Assembly (NCBI GenBank): GCA_964556005.1
Contig: CAZKUR010000017.1
Coordinates: forward strand, 1 to 63,110
Reading direction: 5' to 3'
DNA: 63,110 nucleotides
From: CAZKUR01 sp964556005
GTDB lineage: Bacteria; Bacteroidota; Ignavibacteria; Ignavibacteriales; Ignavibacteriaceae
Numbering within the stretch: position 1 is the stretch's first letter; the number at the start of each line of letters is the position of its first letter. A program made the position numbers and the translations under genes. Positions 25,850 to 34,185 of the stretch are shown here, piece after piece. Below the pieces are notes generated by a model. It worked only from the letters and a program-made list of their open reading frames with translations. It did no database searches and was not told the DNA's origin.

Positions 25850-26392
25850 TTAATTTTTATTTATTTCTTCCAGATATCTATCGATGATTTTTTTATTCTC
25901 TGCTTTATTAATCTTTTCCCGCAAGAGTTTCTCAGCAGCATTTATTGCAATTTCCGCAACCTGGCTTTTAAGCTCTTCAAACGAAGCTTCTCTTTTCCTG
26001 TCAATTTCAGCCTGTGCATCGCTAATCATTTTCTGAGCCTGTTCTTTGGTTTCCTGAAGCATTTGATCTTTCAACTTTTGAGCAAATGTACGGCTTTGTT
26101 CAATAATCTTTTTTGATTCTTCCTCAGCCTTGGAAATATTTGCTTTATTTTCTTCAAGAACCTTTTGCGCTTCTTCCTGGGCTTTTTCCGCTTTCTCAAG
26201 CGATTCACGTATTGCGGTTTCTCTCTGTCCTAAAGCTGTAAGTATAGGTTTCCAAGCAACTTTTTTTAGCACAAAAAGAAGTATAACAAAAGTAATTACC
26301 GTCCAGAAAACCAGCCCGGGATTTACTTCGATTAAATTTATTCCTTCGAGCAGAAGAGCATAAGTATTTGCTAAAATAAAACTAATAAGCAT
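25850..26392 (-). CDS. atpF: ATP synthase F0 subunit b
   Basis: The product (180 residues) has one N-terminal membrane span (about 24-45), followed by a continuous charged helix rich in Glu, Lys, Gln and Ala that forms the peripheral stalk. LKKVAWKPILTALGQRETAI directly after the span is the family signature. Only one b-type gene is present, so the stalk is probably a homodimer. It lies between atpE and atpH. Confidence 0.94.
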   Translation of the reverse strand: MLISFILANTYALLLEGINLIEVNPGLVFWTVITFVILLFVLKKVAWKPILTALGQRETAIRESLEKAEKAQEEAQKVLEENKANISKAEEESKKIIEQSRTFAQKLKDQMLQETKEQAQKMISDAQAEIDRKREASFEELKSQVAEIAINAAEKLLREKINKAENKKIIDRYLEEINKN

Positions 26393-26414
26393 TATTAGTT
26401 TCCTTATTTAAAAT

Positions 26415-26636
26415 TTAAGATTTAATTGCTAATAGAATGCATATAACCAATGCAAAGAAAGCAATACCTTCGATTAGTGCTGCTGCGATAATCATACTTG
26501 TACGAATCGGACCAGCAGCTTCAGGCTGCCTTCCCATTGCTTCAAGTGCGGATGCAGCAAGTTTACCGATACCAAGGCCTGCTCCGATAACTGCAATTCC
26601 GGCTCCAATACCGGCGCCTAACCATCCTAAGTCCAT
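26415..26636 (-). CDS. atpE: ATP synthase F0 subunit c
   Basis: The 73-residue hairpin of two membrane helices has the Gly-rich first helix (GAGIAVIGAGLGIGK), the polar RQPEA loop (36-40) and the ion-binding glutamate in ALIEGIAFF (Glu56). The glutamate is followed by Gly rather than Ser/Thr, and helix one lacks the Gln of sodium-binding rings, so proton coupling is inferred. The next gene downstream is atpF. Confidence 0.97.
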   Translation of the reverse strand: MDLGWLGAGIGAGIAVIGAGLGIGKLAASALEAMGRQPEAAGPIRTSMIIAAALIEGIAFFALVICILLAIKS

Positions 26637-26683
26637 TAGTTTCCTCCTAAATATTTTTGATTGTTTTTATAGTAAAATAATTT

Positions 26684-27541
26684 TTAATGCTCAGGGTGCA
26701 TTGACATTCCGATGAACAATGCAGTAAGCATGGTAAAAATATATGCCTGAATTAAGGCAATAAGAATCTCCAGTAATTCAATAAATAAAGTAAATCCTAC
26801 TGCAACCGGCGAAACATATATCGTATGTAAAATAAATATTAGGCCGAGAAGCGAAAAAATTACTATATGCCCTGCAATCATATTTGCAAAAAGACGTATA
26901 CACAATGCAAAAGGCTTTGTAAATAAACCAAGTATTTCCAGGGGAATCATTATTATCAAAATCCATCCCGGCATACCCGATGGCACTAAGTTTTTCAAAT
27001 ATTTAAAAAATCCATGATTTTTTATTCCGCCTAATTGAATTGCAATAAAAGAAATAGCTGCCAAGCTTGCGGTTACTCCAAGGTTACCGGTCGGTACTAC
27101 CAAATTCGGTGCAGGGATTAACCCGAATAAATTAATAAAAAGAATAAAAAAGAAAAGCGTCAGCATGTAAGGCATAAAACCTTCATAACCTTTTCCGATG
27201 GACGGTTTGACGATTTCATCTCTTACAAAAACAATAATTATCTCAAAAAGATTAGTTAACCCCTTTGGAATTAACGATTTCTTGTATCCCCTGGATAAAA
27301 AAATAAGCAAAAGCACTAAAATTACAGTAACGACCCAAACGAAAAAAATATCTTTAGTAATTGAGATATCGAATCCGAATAGTTCAATATGCGGGAGATA
27401 AAGCTTTCCAAAAGGATAAAAATCAATAAAGTTGGAATCCATTACATGGTGAAGAATCCATCCTCCGCCTTCACCGCTACTGTGTGCAGAAGCAGTATCA
27501 ATTGCAGATTTTAATGTGTCTGCAGCAGTACTTAAAATCAT
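26684..27541 (-). CDS. atpB: ATP synthase F0 subunit a
   Basis: The 285-residue protein has an extended N-terminal region, then five or six membrane spans. IPLEILGLFTKPFALCIRLF carries the essential Arg of the proton path next to the c ring, followed by ANMIAGHIV, and ELLEILIALIQAYIF forms the last span. A histidine-rich end (SMHPEH) is notable. It is preceded by the two small accessory genes and followed by atpE. Confidence 0.96.
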   Translation of the reverse strand: MILSTAADTLKSAIDTASAHSSGEGGGWILHHVMDSNFIDFYPFGKLYLPHIELFGFDISITKDIFFVWVVTVILVLLLIFLSRGYKKSLIPKGLTNLFEIIIVFVRDEIVKPSIGKGYEGFMPYMLTLFFFILFINLFGLIPAPNLVVPTGNLGVTASLAAISFIAIQLGGIKNHGFFKYLKNLVPSGMPGWILIIMIPLEILGLFTKPFALCIRLFANMIAGHIVIFSLLGLIFILHTIYVSPVAVGFTLFIELLEILIALIQAYIFTMLTALFIGMSMHPEH

Positions 27542-27550
27542 TAAAAAGTA

Positions 27551-27928
27551 TTAAATTTTTATAAAATTAAGGAACAAAATTTCAATAACTAGATAAAAAA
27601 TGTAAAAACTAAAGATTGAAAATATAAAACTTATATCACTTATTTCCAAGAATTTTAGACAAAGAAATACAGCAATTAGCATTAAAAAAAGCCTTATTAC
27701 TATACCACCGAGAATAATTTTTATTGAAGCTGTTTCTCCCTTTTTATATCCCAGTTTAATTATTTTATATCCGGCAAAAGTATTCAAAGTTGTAATAATA
27801 TAAGCTGCCCCTGCCGAGATAAAAAAAGTTTTGCCGATAAACGAGAAAAAAAAACCAAGTGCAATTATAAGTATAAAAATAAAACCAATTATAAAACCGT
27901 AGGTTAGTAGTTTCTTCCCTTTATTCAT
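27551..27928 (-). CDS. AtpI-like membrane protein of the ATP synthase cluster
   Basis: The 125 residues are almost wholly hydrophobic, with four predicted spans (about 8-30, 35-55, 75-95, 100-122). The size, topology and position between AtpZ and AtpB match the AtpI/UncI-type accessory protein that aids c-ring assembly. Sequence conservation of that family is too low to be sure. Its start overlaps the preceding gene by four bases and its stop is nine bases from atpB. Confidence 0.7.
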   Translation of the reverse strand: MNKGKKLLTYGFIIGFIFILIIALGFFFSFIGKTFFISAGAAYIITTLNTFAGYKIIKLGYKKGETASIKIILGGIVIRLFLMLIAVFLCLKFLEISDISFIFSIFSFYIFYLVIEILFLNFIKI

Positions 27929-28161
27929 TTTTCTGATTTAATTACGGTCTTAATAAAATTATAGAGCGCTGCCGAAACCCCTAAAAAAGAGCAGAATACT
28001 GTTAAAAAAGGATTTGTATTGAATTTTTCATCAAGCCATATTCCTAAAAAAACCATTACTGTTACAGTTGCCGCAAGCTGCAGCCCGAGGCTCATATAAG
28101 GAGCGATTTCTCTGATAATTTTGCCGTAATTATCCGGCTCTTTTTTACCTTTATTTTCCAT
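27925..28161 (-). CDS. AtpZ/AtpI family accessory protein
   Basis: The protein (78 residues) has two membrane helices joined by a short loop. IAPYMSLGLQLAATVTVMVF, followed by LGIWLDEKF and a second helix with FLGVSAALYNFIK, fits the AtpZ family (F0F1 ATPase accessory subunit found just before atpI or atpB). It may help assemble the c ring or handle magnesium or calcium; the function is not settled. It begins three bases after the bactofilin stop. Confidence 0.8.
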   Translation of the reverse strand: MENKGKKEPDNYGKIIREIAPYMSLGLQLAATVTVMVFLGIWLDEKFNTNPFLTVFCSFLGVSAALYNFIKTVIKSEK

Positions 28162-28164
28162 TTT

Positions 28165-28563
28165 TTACTTGGAAGGCGGAGAACTTTCAGGTGTTTTGCT
28201 TACAGACATTTTTGGCTGTTCACTCATTGAACTTTTTCCATCGAATTTTGCTCCTGCCTCGATAACTAAAATTTTAGATACAATGTCGCCTTTTAATGTA
28301 GATTTTGATTCCAAAACCAATTTTTCTTTTGCGAGAATTGTACCTTTAACCTTTCCTCCGATAGTTATGGAATCTCCGGTTAACTGTCCTTCAACTTCCC
28401 CGCCTTCACCTATTGTAATAGTGCCGTTGGCTTTTACATCTCCTTTTATATTACCGTCAACCCGGATATTACCGCTACTCGAAACTTTACCCTCAATTAT
28501 TACTCCGCCGCTAATGATTGTAACGTCGTCCTTATCGGAAAATTCATCCATTCTGTTTTTCAA
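28165..28563 (-). CDS. Bactofilin
   Basis: The 132-residue protein is a bactofilin. A central right-handed beta-helix made of short repeated turns (SGNIRVDGNIKGDVKANGTI, GGEVEGQLTGDSITIGG, KLVLESKSTLKGDI) is flanked by a short polar N-terminus and a disordered Ser/Pro/Lys-rich tail. Bactofilins polymerise without nucleotide and act as membrane-associated scaffolds for cell-wall enzymes. The gene overlaps the M23 peptidase gene upstream by four bases, an arrangement known for functional bactofilin/peptidase pairs, and runs directly into the ATP synthase genes. Confidence 0.93.
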   Translation of the reverse strand: MKNRMDEFSDKDDVTIISGGVIIEGKVSSSGNIRVDGNIKGDVKANGTITIGEGGEVEGQLTGDSITIGGKVKGTILAKEKLVLESKSTLKGDIVSKILVIEAGAKFDGKSSMSEQPKMSVSKTPESSPPSK

Positions 28564-29414
28564 TTTTTAACTCCTTCTGATATTTTAGTTAATTCCAATT
28601 TCGGGTTTATCGGATAACCGTTTTCCCATATTTCAAAGTGTAAATGAGGACCGGAAGTTATTTCACCGGTATTTCCGCTTAATGCAATTAATTCGCCTTG
28701 CTGAACAACATCACGAGTATGTTTTAATAAAGACGAACAATGTTTATAAACCGTTATATAATTATCAGGATGGTCTAAAATCATCATATACCCGTCTTTA
28801 ACCGTATAATCCGCAAAAATCACAAATCCGTTTGCAGCGGCATAAACTGGTGTTCCTGTTTTAACAACAAAATCAACTCCAAAATGGCCAACATCCGGTT
28901 CAAATCCTCTGCTTATAAATCCTTCAACCGGGCTTTTAAAATAATAACTTTTTTGCTGAATATCTTTAGATTTATTCCCTAAAAAAAGATTTTTCACAAT
29001 ATTAAAAATACTTCCACCTGCTTTATCACTGTTAATATTAGAAGTATCGGGTGAAGATAAGGAATCAATTAATGAAGAATCTCCTAATATTATAGCATAT
29101 TTTAAGCGTTCATTAGCAGATTTTAAACTTTCCAGCTCTTTGGTTAAAAAGATGAGCTTTTTATTTAGCTGGGAAACTATAATTTTATCAGACTGCGAAA
29201 GCCCGGAATTAGATGAATACAACAAATCACCTAAACCGGTAATACTAAAAATAAGATATCCCGCAATGAACACAATACTTGTGTAAGCTACTAAAACAAG
29301 AATAACTTTTTTAACGGTCAGTTTTATCGATTTTGGTTTTTGCGTTGAATCATCAGGGACAAAGATTAACGAAAAACCCTTACTTCTTTTAGGATTGTTT
29401 GCTTGTCTTTCCAC
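28560..29414 (-). CDS. Membrane-anchored M23 peptidase
   Basis: The 284-residue protein has a basic cytoplasmic N-terminus (about 40 residues), one membrane span (about 33-60), a coiled-coil stretch (SDKIIVSQLNKKLIFLTKEL) and a C-terminal LytM/M23 domain. Zinc ligands are visible in GHFGVDF and GPHLHFE. This is the usual build of envelope endopeptidases that cut peptidoglycan cross-links, or of their inactive regulators; here the His and Asp ligands are kept. Overlap with the bactofilin gene suggests that the scaffold positions this enzyme. Confidence 0.9.
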   Translation of the reverse strand: MERQANNPKRSKGFSLIFVPDDSTQKPKSIKLTVKKVILVLVAYTSIVFIAGYLIFSITGLGDLLYSSNSGLSQSDKIIVSQLNKKLIFLTKELESLKSANERLKYAIILGDSSLIDSLSSPDTSNINSDKAGGSIFNIVKNLFLGNKSKDIQQKSYYFKSPVEGFISRGFEPDVGHFGVDFVVKTGTPVYAAANGFVIFADYTVKDGYMMILDHPDNYITVYKHCSSLLKHTRDVVQQGELIALSGNTGEITSGPHLHFEIWENGYPINPKLELTKISEGVKN

Positions 29415-29461
29415 TTTTTACATTCTCTTTATTAAATTTTATAGACTGCTGGCAAATTTAA

Positions 29462-31381
29462 TCATTTGTTCTTTAAATTTTGTTCTTTTAATCTCTTTTT
29501 AATTTCATTTATATCCTGCCGAACGGTAACCTTTGCCTGCTCATCATCAGTCAGCTTTAAATATTTTTCAAAATAATTGAGTGAATTTTGATAATCTTCT
29601 TTCATATAATAAATTATTCCGATATTGCGGTACGCTTCGATAAGGCCGGGATCGATTTTGACAGCTTCATTAAATGTAATCATTGCTTTATTGTAATCAC
29701 CGGTTTGTACGTACAAAGATCCAAGATTAAAAAATGATTCAGCATGCCGCGGATTTAATTCAATCGCTTTTTTATAATTATAATACGCAACTCTGAATTC
29801 TTTCCGTCTCGAATATGCATTGCCAAGGTGATCGAATGTCATATAATAATTCCTGAGACTTAAGGATTTATTATAATACTGAATTGCTTGAACAAAATCG
29901 TTTTTATTGTAAGCAATATCACCTAATTTAAGATAGGCATCATAGTTACTATAATTATAATGCGGAACAAAAAAAGCTTCAGTAAAAACGAATACCAATA
30001 TTACCGCAGCAGGAGCTAAAATCTTTTTAATTTTTTTTGTTCTTACATACAAAAGTAGGTTTTCAATCCCAATTGCAGCAAAAACAATGAGCATTGGCGT
30101 TAGAGCAATTCTAAATCTTCCGGTTACAAAAAATATTATTGTTGAAAGTATATAGCAGCAAATGAAAATATAAAAAAGAGAAAATTTTCCACGTTCTTTC
30201 CAGGTGAAGAAAAATCCAAATACGGCAAGTAAGAAAACTATATAAAAATCCGGAAACGGTATTTTGAGAATTTTCGCATAATTATCTCTAAAAAAACTAA
30301 TATCCATTATTTCCGATTGGGGATTTTCATTTCTGCCAAGAAAGAAAAAAAGTTTTTTTAGCGTCAATCCAAGATCATCAACCGGGTGTGAAGAAATATA
30401 GCTAAAACTTTTTGCAAGCCAAAAATTATTTGTTTCCGATGCAGAAAGTTTTTTGCCTGTAATTTTTTCAGCGTATTTCTGTCCGGATAAATCGTTATAG
30501 AAATCAAAATCGGCTGGGGCATTAAATACACCGGATGAATTTCCGTTGTTGCCGATGTAAAAATTAATTCCGCCGTTTGATGTAATTGGAACAAAGTCAT
30601 CCGATACCAGATAATTTCTTACCGCAATGATAAAAATCGGAATAAACAAACCGAGAGAGACATACAGTAACGCTTTTGATAAATAAGGTTTGTAAGAATC
30701 AACCTTTTTAAAGGAATAAATCATCCATACTAAAAGAGCAGGATAAAATAAAAGTATATTGGCTCTGAACAATGCAGCAATCGCAAGAGTAATTCCGGCA
30801 AACGCCCATTGTTTCAAAGCTTTTTTCTCATTCGATTCAAACGAAAACAATTTTTTATTTTCAGATAATAAAAGCAGTAGAATTGAAACTATAAAAACCT
30901 GAAGGGTTTCCGATAAGACGGCACCATTGTAAAAAATATACGGAGCAAAGATTGCGGCTATAATAGCAGCAATATATCCGGCTTTTGAAGAGTAAAGGTT
31001 TTTTCCAATTAGGAAAATAATAATAATATTTATTGAACCGATGAAAACCTGAAGTATTCTAACAAGAGTTACTGACTTCCCTAATATTAAAAATACAACA
31101 GCTAAAAAATAAGGGTAGGCAGGCGACATAAAAAAAACTTCTTTTCCGAGCCAATTACCGGAGCTAACTATTTGTTCAGCCCAGTCAAAATAAATCTTTG
31201 AATCCGAAAAAAGATTTTGAAAAAAAGGAGTGTTTTTTGTTTCCAGAACATAAATTATTCTAAACAAAAATCCTGCTGCAACAATAAGCCATAAATATTT
31301 ATCTTCGTACCATTTTCTAACATCAATCTTCGTTTCAATTTTCTTTTTGTACTTTTTTTTATTTACAGGCAATTTAGTCAT
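29462..31381 (-). CDS. GT-C glycosyltransferase fused to TPR repeats
   Basis: The 639-residue protein has two parts. Residues about 28-460 form some ten to twelve membrane spans with an early periplasmic loop FSDSKIYFDWAEQIV, the acidic loop typical of GT39/ArnT-like enzymes that use polyprenyl-phosphate sugars, and FMSPAYPYF after it. Residues about 490-630 hold at least four TPR units (AIQYYNKSLSLRNYYMTFDH, AYYNYKKAIELNPRHAESFF, AMITFNEAVKIDPGLIEAYR). The fusion suggests that the TPR part docks a protein substrate or partner on the periplasmic face. Target and sugar are unknown. It lies between the TsaC-like gene and the M23 gene in the same direction. Confidence 0.8.
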   Translation of the reverse strand: MTKLPVNKKKYKKKIETKIDVRKWYEDKYLWLIVAAGFLFRIIYVLETKNTPFFQNLFSDSKIYFDWAEQIVSSGNWLGKEVFFMSPAYPYFLAVVFLILGKSVTLVRILQVFIGSINIIIIFLIGKNLYSSKAGYIAAIIAAIFAPYIFYNGAVLSETLQVFIVSILLLLLSENKKLFSFESNEKKALKQWAFAGITLAIAALFRANILLFYPALLVWMIYSFKKVDSYKPYLSKALLYVSLGLFIPIFIIAVRNYLVSDDFVPITSNGGINFYIGNNGNSSGVFNAPADFDFYNDLSGQKYAEKITGKKLSASETNNFWLAKSFSYISSHPVDDLGLTLKKLFFFLGRNENPQSEIMDISFFRDNYAKILKIPFPDFYIVFLLAVFGFFFTWKERGKFSLFYIFICCYILSTIIFFVTGRFRIALTPMLIVFAAIGIENLLLYVRTKKIKKILAPAAVILVFVFTEAFFVPHYNYSNYDAYLKLGDIAYNKNDFVQAIQYYNKSLSLRNYYMTFDHLGNAYSRRKEFRVAYYNYKKAIELNPRHAESFFNLGSLYVQTGDYNKAMITFNEAVKIDPGLIEAYRNIGIIYYMKEDYQNSLNYFEKYLKLTDDEQAKVTVRQDINEIKKRLKEQNLKNK

Positions 31382-31408
31382 ACTTCAAGGCCTATTGCTG
31401 AAATTACG

Positions 31409-32065
31409 TTAAAACTTTTGCATGATTTTTCTAAAATTAATTCTCCCATCTCTTAATAAAACCGGTTCTTCTTTAGTTAGATCGATTAAAGTCGATGCCG
31501 TGATGAACGATTTTTTTTCAGTATAAAAAATTGCATCAACTTCATCCGAAAATTCATCTTTAATTAAACTGAATTCGGTCAACGGAGATTTATCCGACCG
31601 GTTTACACTTGTTGAAATTAAGGGCATTTTTAATTCCATAAGAAGCTTAATGCAGAATCTATTATTTGGAATCCTGAAAGCTGCCGTATCGGAATTTAAT
31701 AATTCCGAAGTATTTTTATTTAATGTCAGCACAACCGAAACCGGATTGGGCCAAATTGAAAGAAGAAAGTCATAATGCCTTTCAAATTTTATTTCAACAT
31801 AATTATTCAGATGTTCAAGACTTCCTATGAGCAGTATAAATCTTTTTGATGAATTCCGGCCCTTTATTTTCGAAATTCTATTTATAACATCTTCATTAAA
31901 CGGGTTGCCGCCGAATCCATAAATAGTATCTGTCGGATATATAAAAACACCGCCTTCAAAAAATATTTTCCCGGCATTCTGAATTGAAGGTTCAAAATTC
32001 TCATCGACGTTCATAATATCAATTCCATTCCGTTTCCCTGCTGTGACTTCAATATTTTTCTTCAT
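31409..32065 (-). CDS. tsaC: Sua5/YciO/YrdC family protein (threonylcarbamoyl-AMP synthase type)
   Basis: The 218-residue product carries YPTDTIYGFGGNPFNEDV (about 41-58), KIKGRNSSKRFILLIGS, and FRIPNNRFC then ISTSVNRSDKSP, the run of motifs of the YrdC fold. These enzymes make threonylcarbamoyl-AMP for the t6A37 modification of tRNA. The start at 32065 is supported by AAGGA eight bases upstream, inside the end of the heptosyltransferase gene. The K-x-R pattern and Ser-Thr-Ser-x-N are kept, which favours an active enzyme over a YciO paralogue. Confidence 0.85.
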   Translation of the reverse strand: MKKNIEVTAGKRNGIDIMNVDENFEPSIQNAGKIFFEGGVFIYPTDTIYGFGGNPFNEDVINRISKIKGRNSSKRFILLIGSLEHLNNYVEIKFERHYDFLLSIWPNPVSVVLTLNKNTSELLNSDTAAFRIPNNRFCIKLLMELKMPLISTSVNRSDKSPLTEFSLIKDEFSDEVDAIFYTEKKSFITASTLIDLTKEEPVLLRDGRINFRKIMQKF

Positions 32066-33074
32066 TCAGCATTTCCTTAATCTTATCGATAACAATGGCC
32101 GGTTTCAAATTAAATGCACAATTAAAATGTTTCATGGGACATCTTTCAAATCCATGAATTCCACATGGTTTACAATCAAGATCATCGTAACTCAAGTATG
32201 AGCTCTTTTCATTATACGGATAAAAGCCAAATTGAGGTACTGTTGAACAGTAAAGCGTAAGAACCGGAATACCTGCGCACATACCCATATGAGTCGGAGC
32301 GCTGTCATTTGTCAGCAAAAACTTTGATCTTCCAAGCAGTTCAGTCGATTCCTCTACTGTAAGTTCGCCGGCAACGGAATTAACTTTTTTATCAAAATTT
32401 AATGCTATTTCATTACAGTAATTTTTATCGATTTCGCTCCCTATTATAAAAATTTTTTCAAATATTTCTCCCATAAAATTAATTACTTCGTCTAAATATT
32501 CTTTTGGATAAATTTTTGTATTCCAAATACTTCCGGGTGCTACCACTGCAATATTTTTTGGATTCCCGTTCACCGTAAGTATGCCGTCAATCTTATTCTT
32601 AGCATGAAATGAAATTTTGCATTCAGGTGTAAACCTCCACCCATCATCATGGTTATAACCAATTAAATCTAAATTTCTTTGAACTTCATGCTGATCATAC
32701 CTGTATTGAATTATATTTCTGTAAACATGCATTAAGCTGCTGTTGGAAAAACCGTAAGTGTTTCTGACTCCGAGTTGCATAACAATAATCGCTGTTCTTA
32801 AAGAACGGTGCGGTGAATAAATTTTTGTATAATTTTTTTTTCTTAATTCTTTTGCAAATTTCAGTAATGAGAAAATTGATTTATGCTTCTTCTTTTTATC
32901 AAGGATAATAATTTCATTCAAAAATGGAGATAATTTAAAAACTTCTGCTGTAGATGGAATCGCCATTATGTCGACTTGAGAATCCGGAATTTTTTCCTTA
33001 AGTTTTTCAATCATTGGTAATGTTAATAATGCATCACCTATAAAAGCTGTTTGAATTACAAGTATTTTTTCCAT
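32049..33074 (-). CDS. waaF: ADP-heptose--LPS heptosyltransferase family (GT9)
   Basis: The 341-residue protein is a GT9 glycosyltransferase with two Rossmann-like halves. The first begins EKILVIQTAFIGDALLTLPM. The second contains VVAPGSIWNTKIYPKEY and LLTNDSAPTHMGMCAGIPVL, the sugar-nucleotide binding region. WaaF adds the second heptose to the LPS inner core. A C-terminal cysteine cluster (CKPCGIHGFERCPMKHFNC) is seen in many GT9 members. The gene sits with a lipid A acyltransferase, consistent with LPS core building. WaaC or WaaQ specificity cannot be ruled out. Confidence 0.85.
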   Translation of the reverse strand: MEKILVIQTAFIGDALLTLPMIEKLKEKIPDSQVDIMAIPSTAEVFKLSPFLNEIIILDKKKKHKSIFSLLKFAKELRKKNYTKIYSPHRSLRTAIIVMQLGVRNTYGFSNSSLMHVYRNIIQYRYDQHEVQRNLDLIGYNHDDGWRFTPECKISFHAKNKIDGILTVNGNPKNIAVVAPGSIWNTKIYPKEYLDEVINFMGEIFEKIFIIGSEIDKNYCNEIALNFDKKVNSVAGELTVEESTELLGRSKFLLTNDSAPTHMGMCAGIPVLTLYCSTVPQFGFYPYNEKSSYLSYDDLDCKPCGIHGFERCPMKHFNCAFNLKPAIVIDKIKEMLNEEKY

Positions 33075-33133
33075 CGAAATTATTTTTAATCCTTTAATCC
33101 CGTCTCCGGCAGAAATTTTTTAATCTTTAATAC

Positions 33134-34003
33134 TTAGTACTTCCATCGTTTATGCATCCATAGCCATTGTTCGGGATATTTTTTAATTATTTCCTCAAGA
33201 TAAGATGTATGCCTCTGACAAATTTCTTTTACCTTTTCATCTTCATTTTCAGGCAGGTTACATGTATCTATTTCAACCAATTCCGTTTGATAAGAAAAAT
33301 CTGGTTGTCTTACCGCAACGCCGAAAATTATTGGTGCGCCTATTTTTAATGCTAGTATCGCAGGACCAGGATAAACGGAAGCTTCACGGCCAAAAAAATT
33401 AACCCGAATTCCATCGGCAGGGCCTCTCTGATCTGCAACCATTGCGACAATATTTTTCTCTTTTAATTCGGAATAAACCTGTCGGATCGATGCACCCAAA
33501 GGTACAATTTTATTTCCCCATTTTTGCCTGTTTTTATCCAACCATTTTGTAACATACGGATTCCTTTGAGCCTTAACAATTACGGAGAAAGGAATACATG
33601 CCTGAATACTCGACGAAAGAGCGATGTATTCCCAATTTCCAAAGTGTGCCGAAAGTAGGATTACACCTTTGTTGCATTCAAATTTTTCTCTGATTAACTG
33701 TATGTTTTTAATCTTTACGGAATTCCTTATATCTTCTTCATTTGTGTAAGGCAGAAATAATATTTCAATTAGTGTTACTGAAAAACTTTTATATGTACCT
33801 AATGCAATTTTTTTTATTTTATTTTCCGGTAAATCAGGGAAAGCAAATCTAAGGTTTTCAAAAACAGTTTTTTTCCTTATTGGAATAATGTAAAAGAAAA
33901 TTAATGCAATCGTTACGCTTAAATATCTCGACAGCCTTAAGCCAAAAATTCGGCATAAAAAGCTGAATGTTAAGAATAAAATATATTCTAATAAATTTTG
34001 CAT
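33134..34003 (-). CDS. Lipid A acyltransferase (LpxL/HtrB family)
   Basis: The 289-residue protein has an N-terminal membrane anchor and the acyltransferase motif SAHFGNWEYIA (H-x4-E, about 116-126). GPADGIRVNFFGREASVYPG and PEQWLWMHKRWK at the C-terminus are also conserved in the LpxL/LpxM family. These enzymes add secondary acyl chains to lipid A at the inner membrane. It is the first gene of the long minus-strand run that continues through LPS, wall, ATP synthase and ribosomal genes. Which acyl chain it transfers cannot be told from sequence. Confidence 0.87.
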   Translation of the reverse strand: MQNLLEYILFLTFSFLCRIFGLRLSRYLSVTIALIFFYIIPIRKKTVFENLRFAFPDLPENKIKKIALGTYKSFSVTLIEILFLPYTNEEDIRNSVKIKNIQLIREKFECNKGVILLSAHFGNWEYIALSSSIQACIPFSVIVKAQRNPYVTKWLDKNRQKWGNKIVPLGASIRQVYSELKEKNIVAMVADQRGPADGIRVNFFGREASVYPGPAILALKIGAPIIFGVAVRQPDFSYQTELVEIDTCNLPENEDEKVKEICQRHTSYLEEIIKKYPEQWLWMHKRWKY

Positions 34004-34141
34004 TAATTATTTTTGTTCAAATGAAGTTTAAAATTAATAATTTACTATAAATTTACGTATGCTTAATTAGAGTAAAAATTAGGGTGGTAAATATAGTTGG
34101 ATTATTCAAAACTATTCTTAAATGCTTAATTGAATAAAGCA

Positions 34142-34165
34142 GGGAGCAGTTTTTAAACCGCTCCC
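34142..34165 (-). terminator. Probable terminator after the GWxTD gene
   Basis: On the minus strand GGGAGCGGTTT pairs with AAACTGCTCCC through one G-U pair; on the plus strand that pair would be A-C, so the hairpin favours minus-strand transcripts. The T run after it is poor (TGCTTTATT). It lies 20 bases past the stop of the GWxTD gene. Confidence 0.65.
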
Positions 34166-34185
34166 GTTAAAACTCAATCACTTTT

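Noticed and set aside
26415..26636. Possible sodium-type c ring in AtpE
   Set aside because: The Gln and Glu-Ser/Thr ligands of sodium-binding rings are absent; Gly follows the glutamate, so proton type is favoured.
28169..28570. Plus-strand open frame of 133 codons opposite bactofilin
   Set aside because: It is a mirror of the repetitive bactofilin coding sequence; no start signal or independent similarity.
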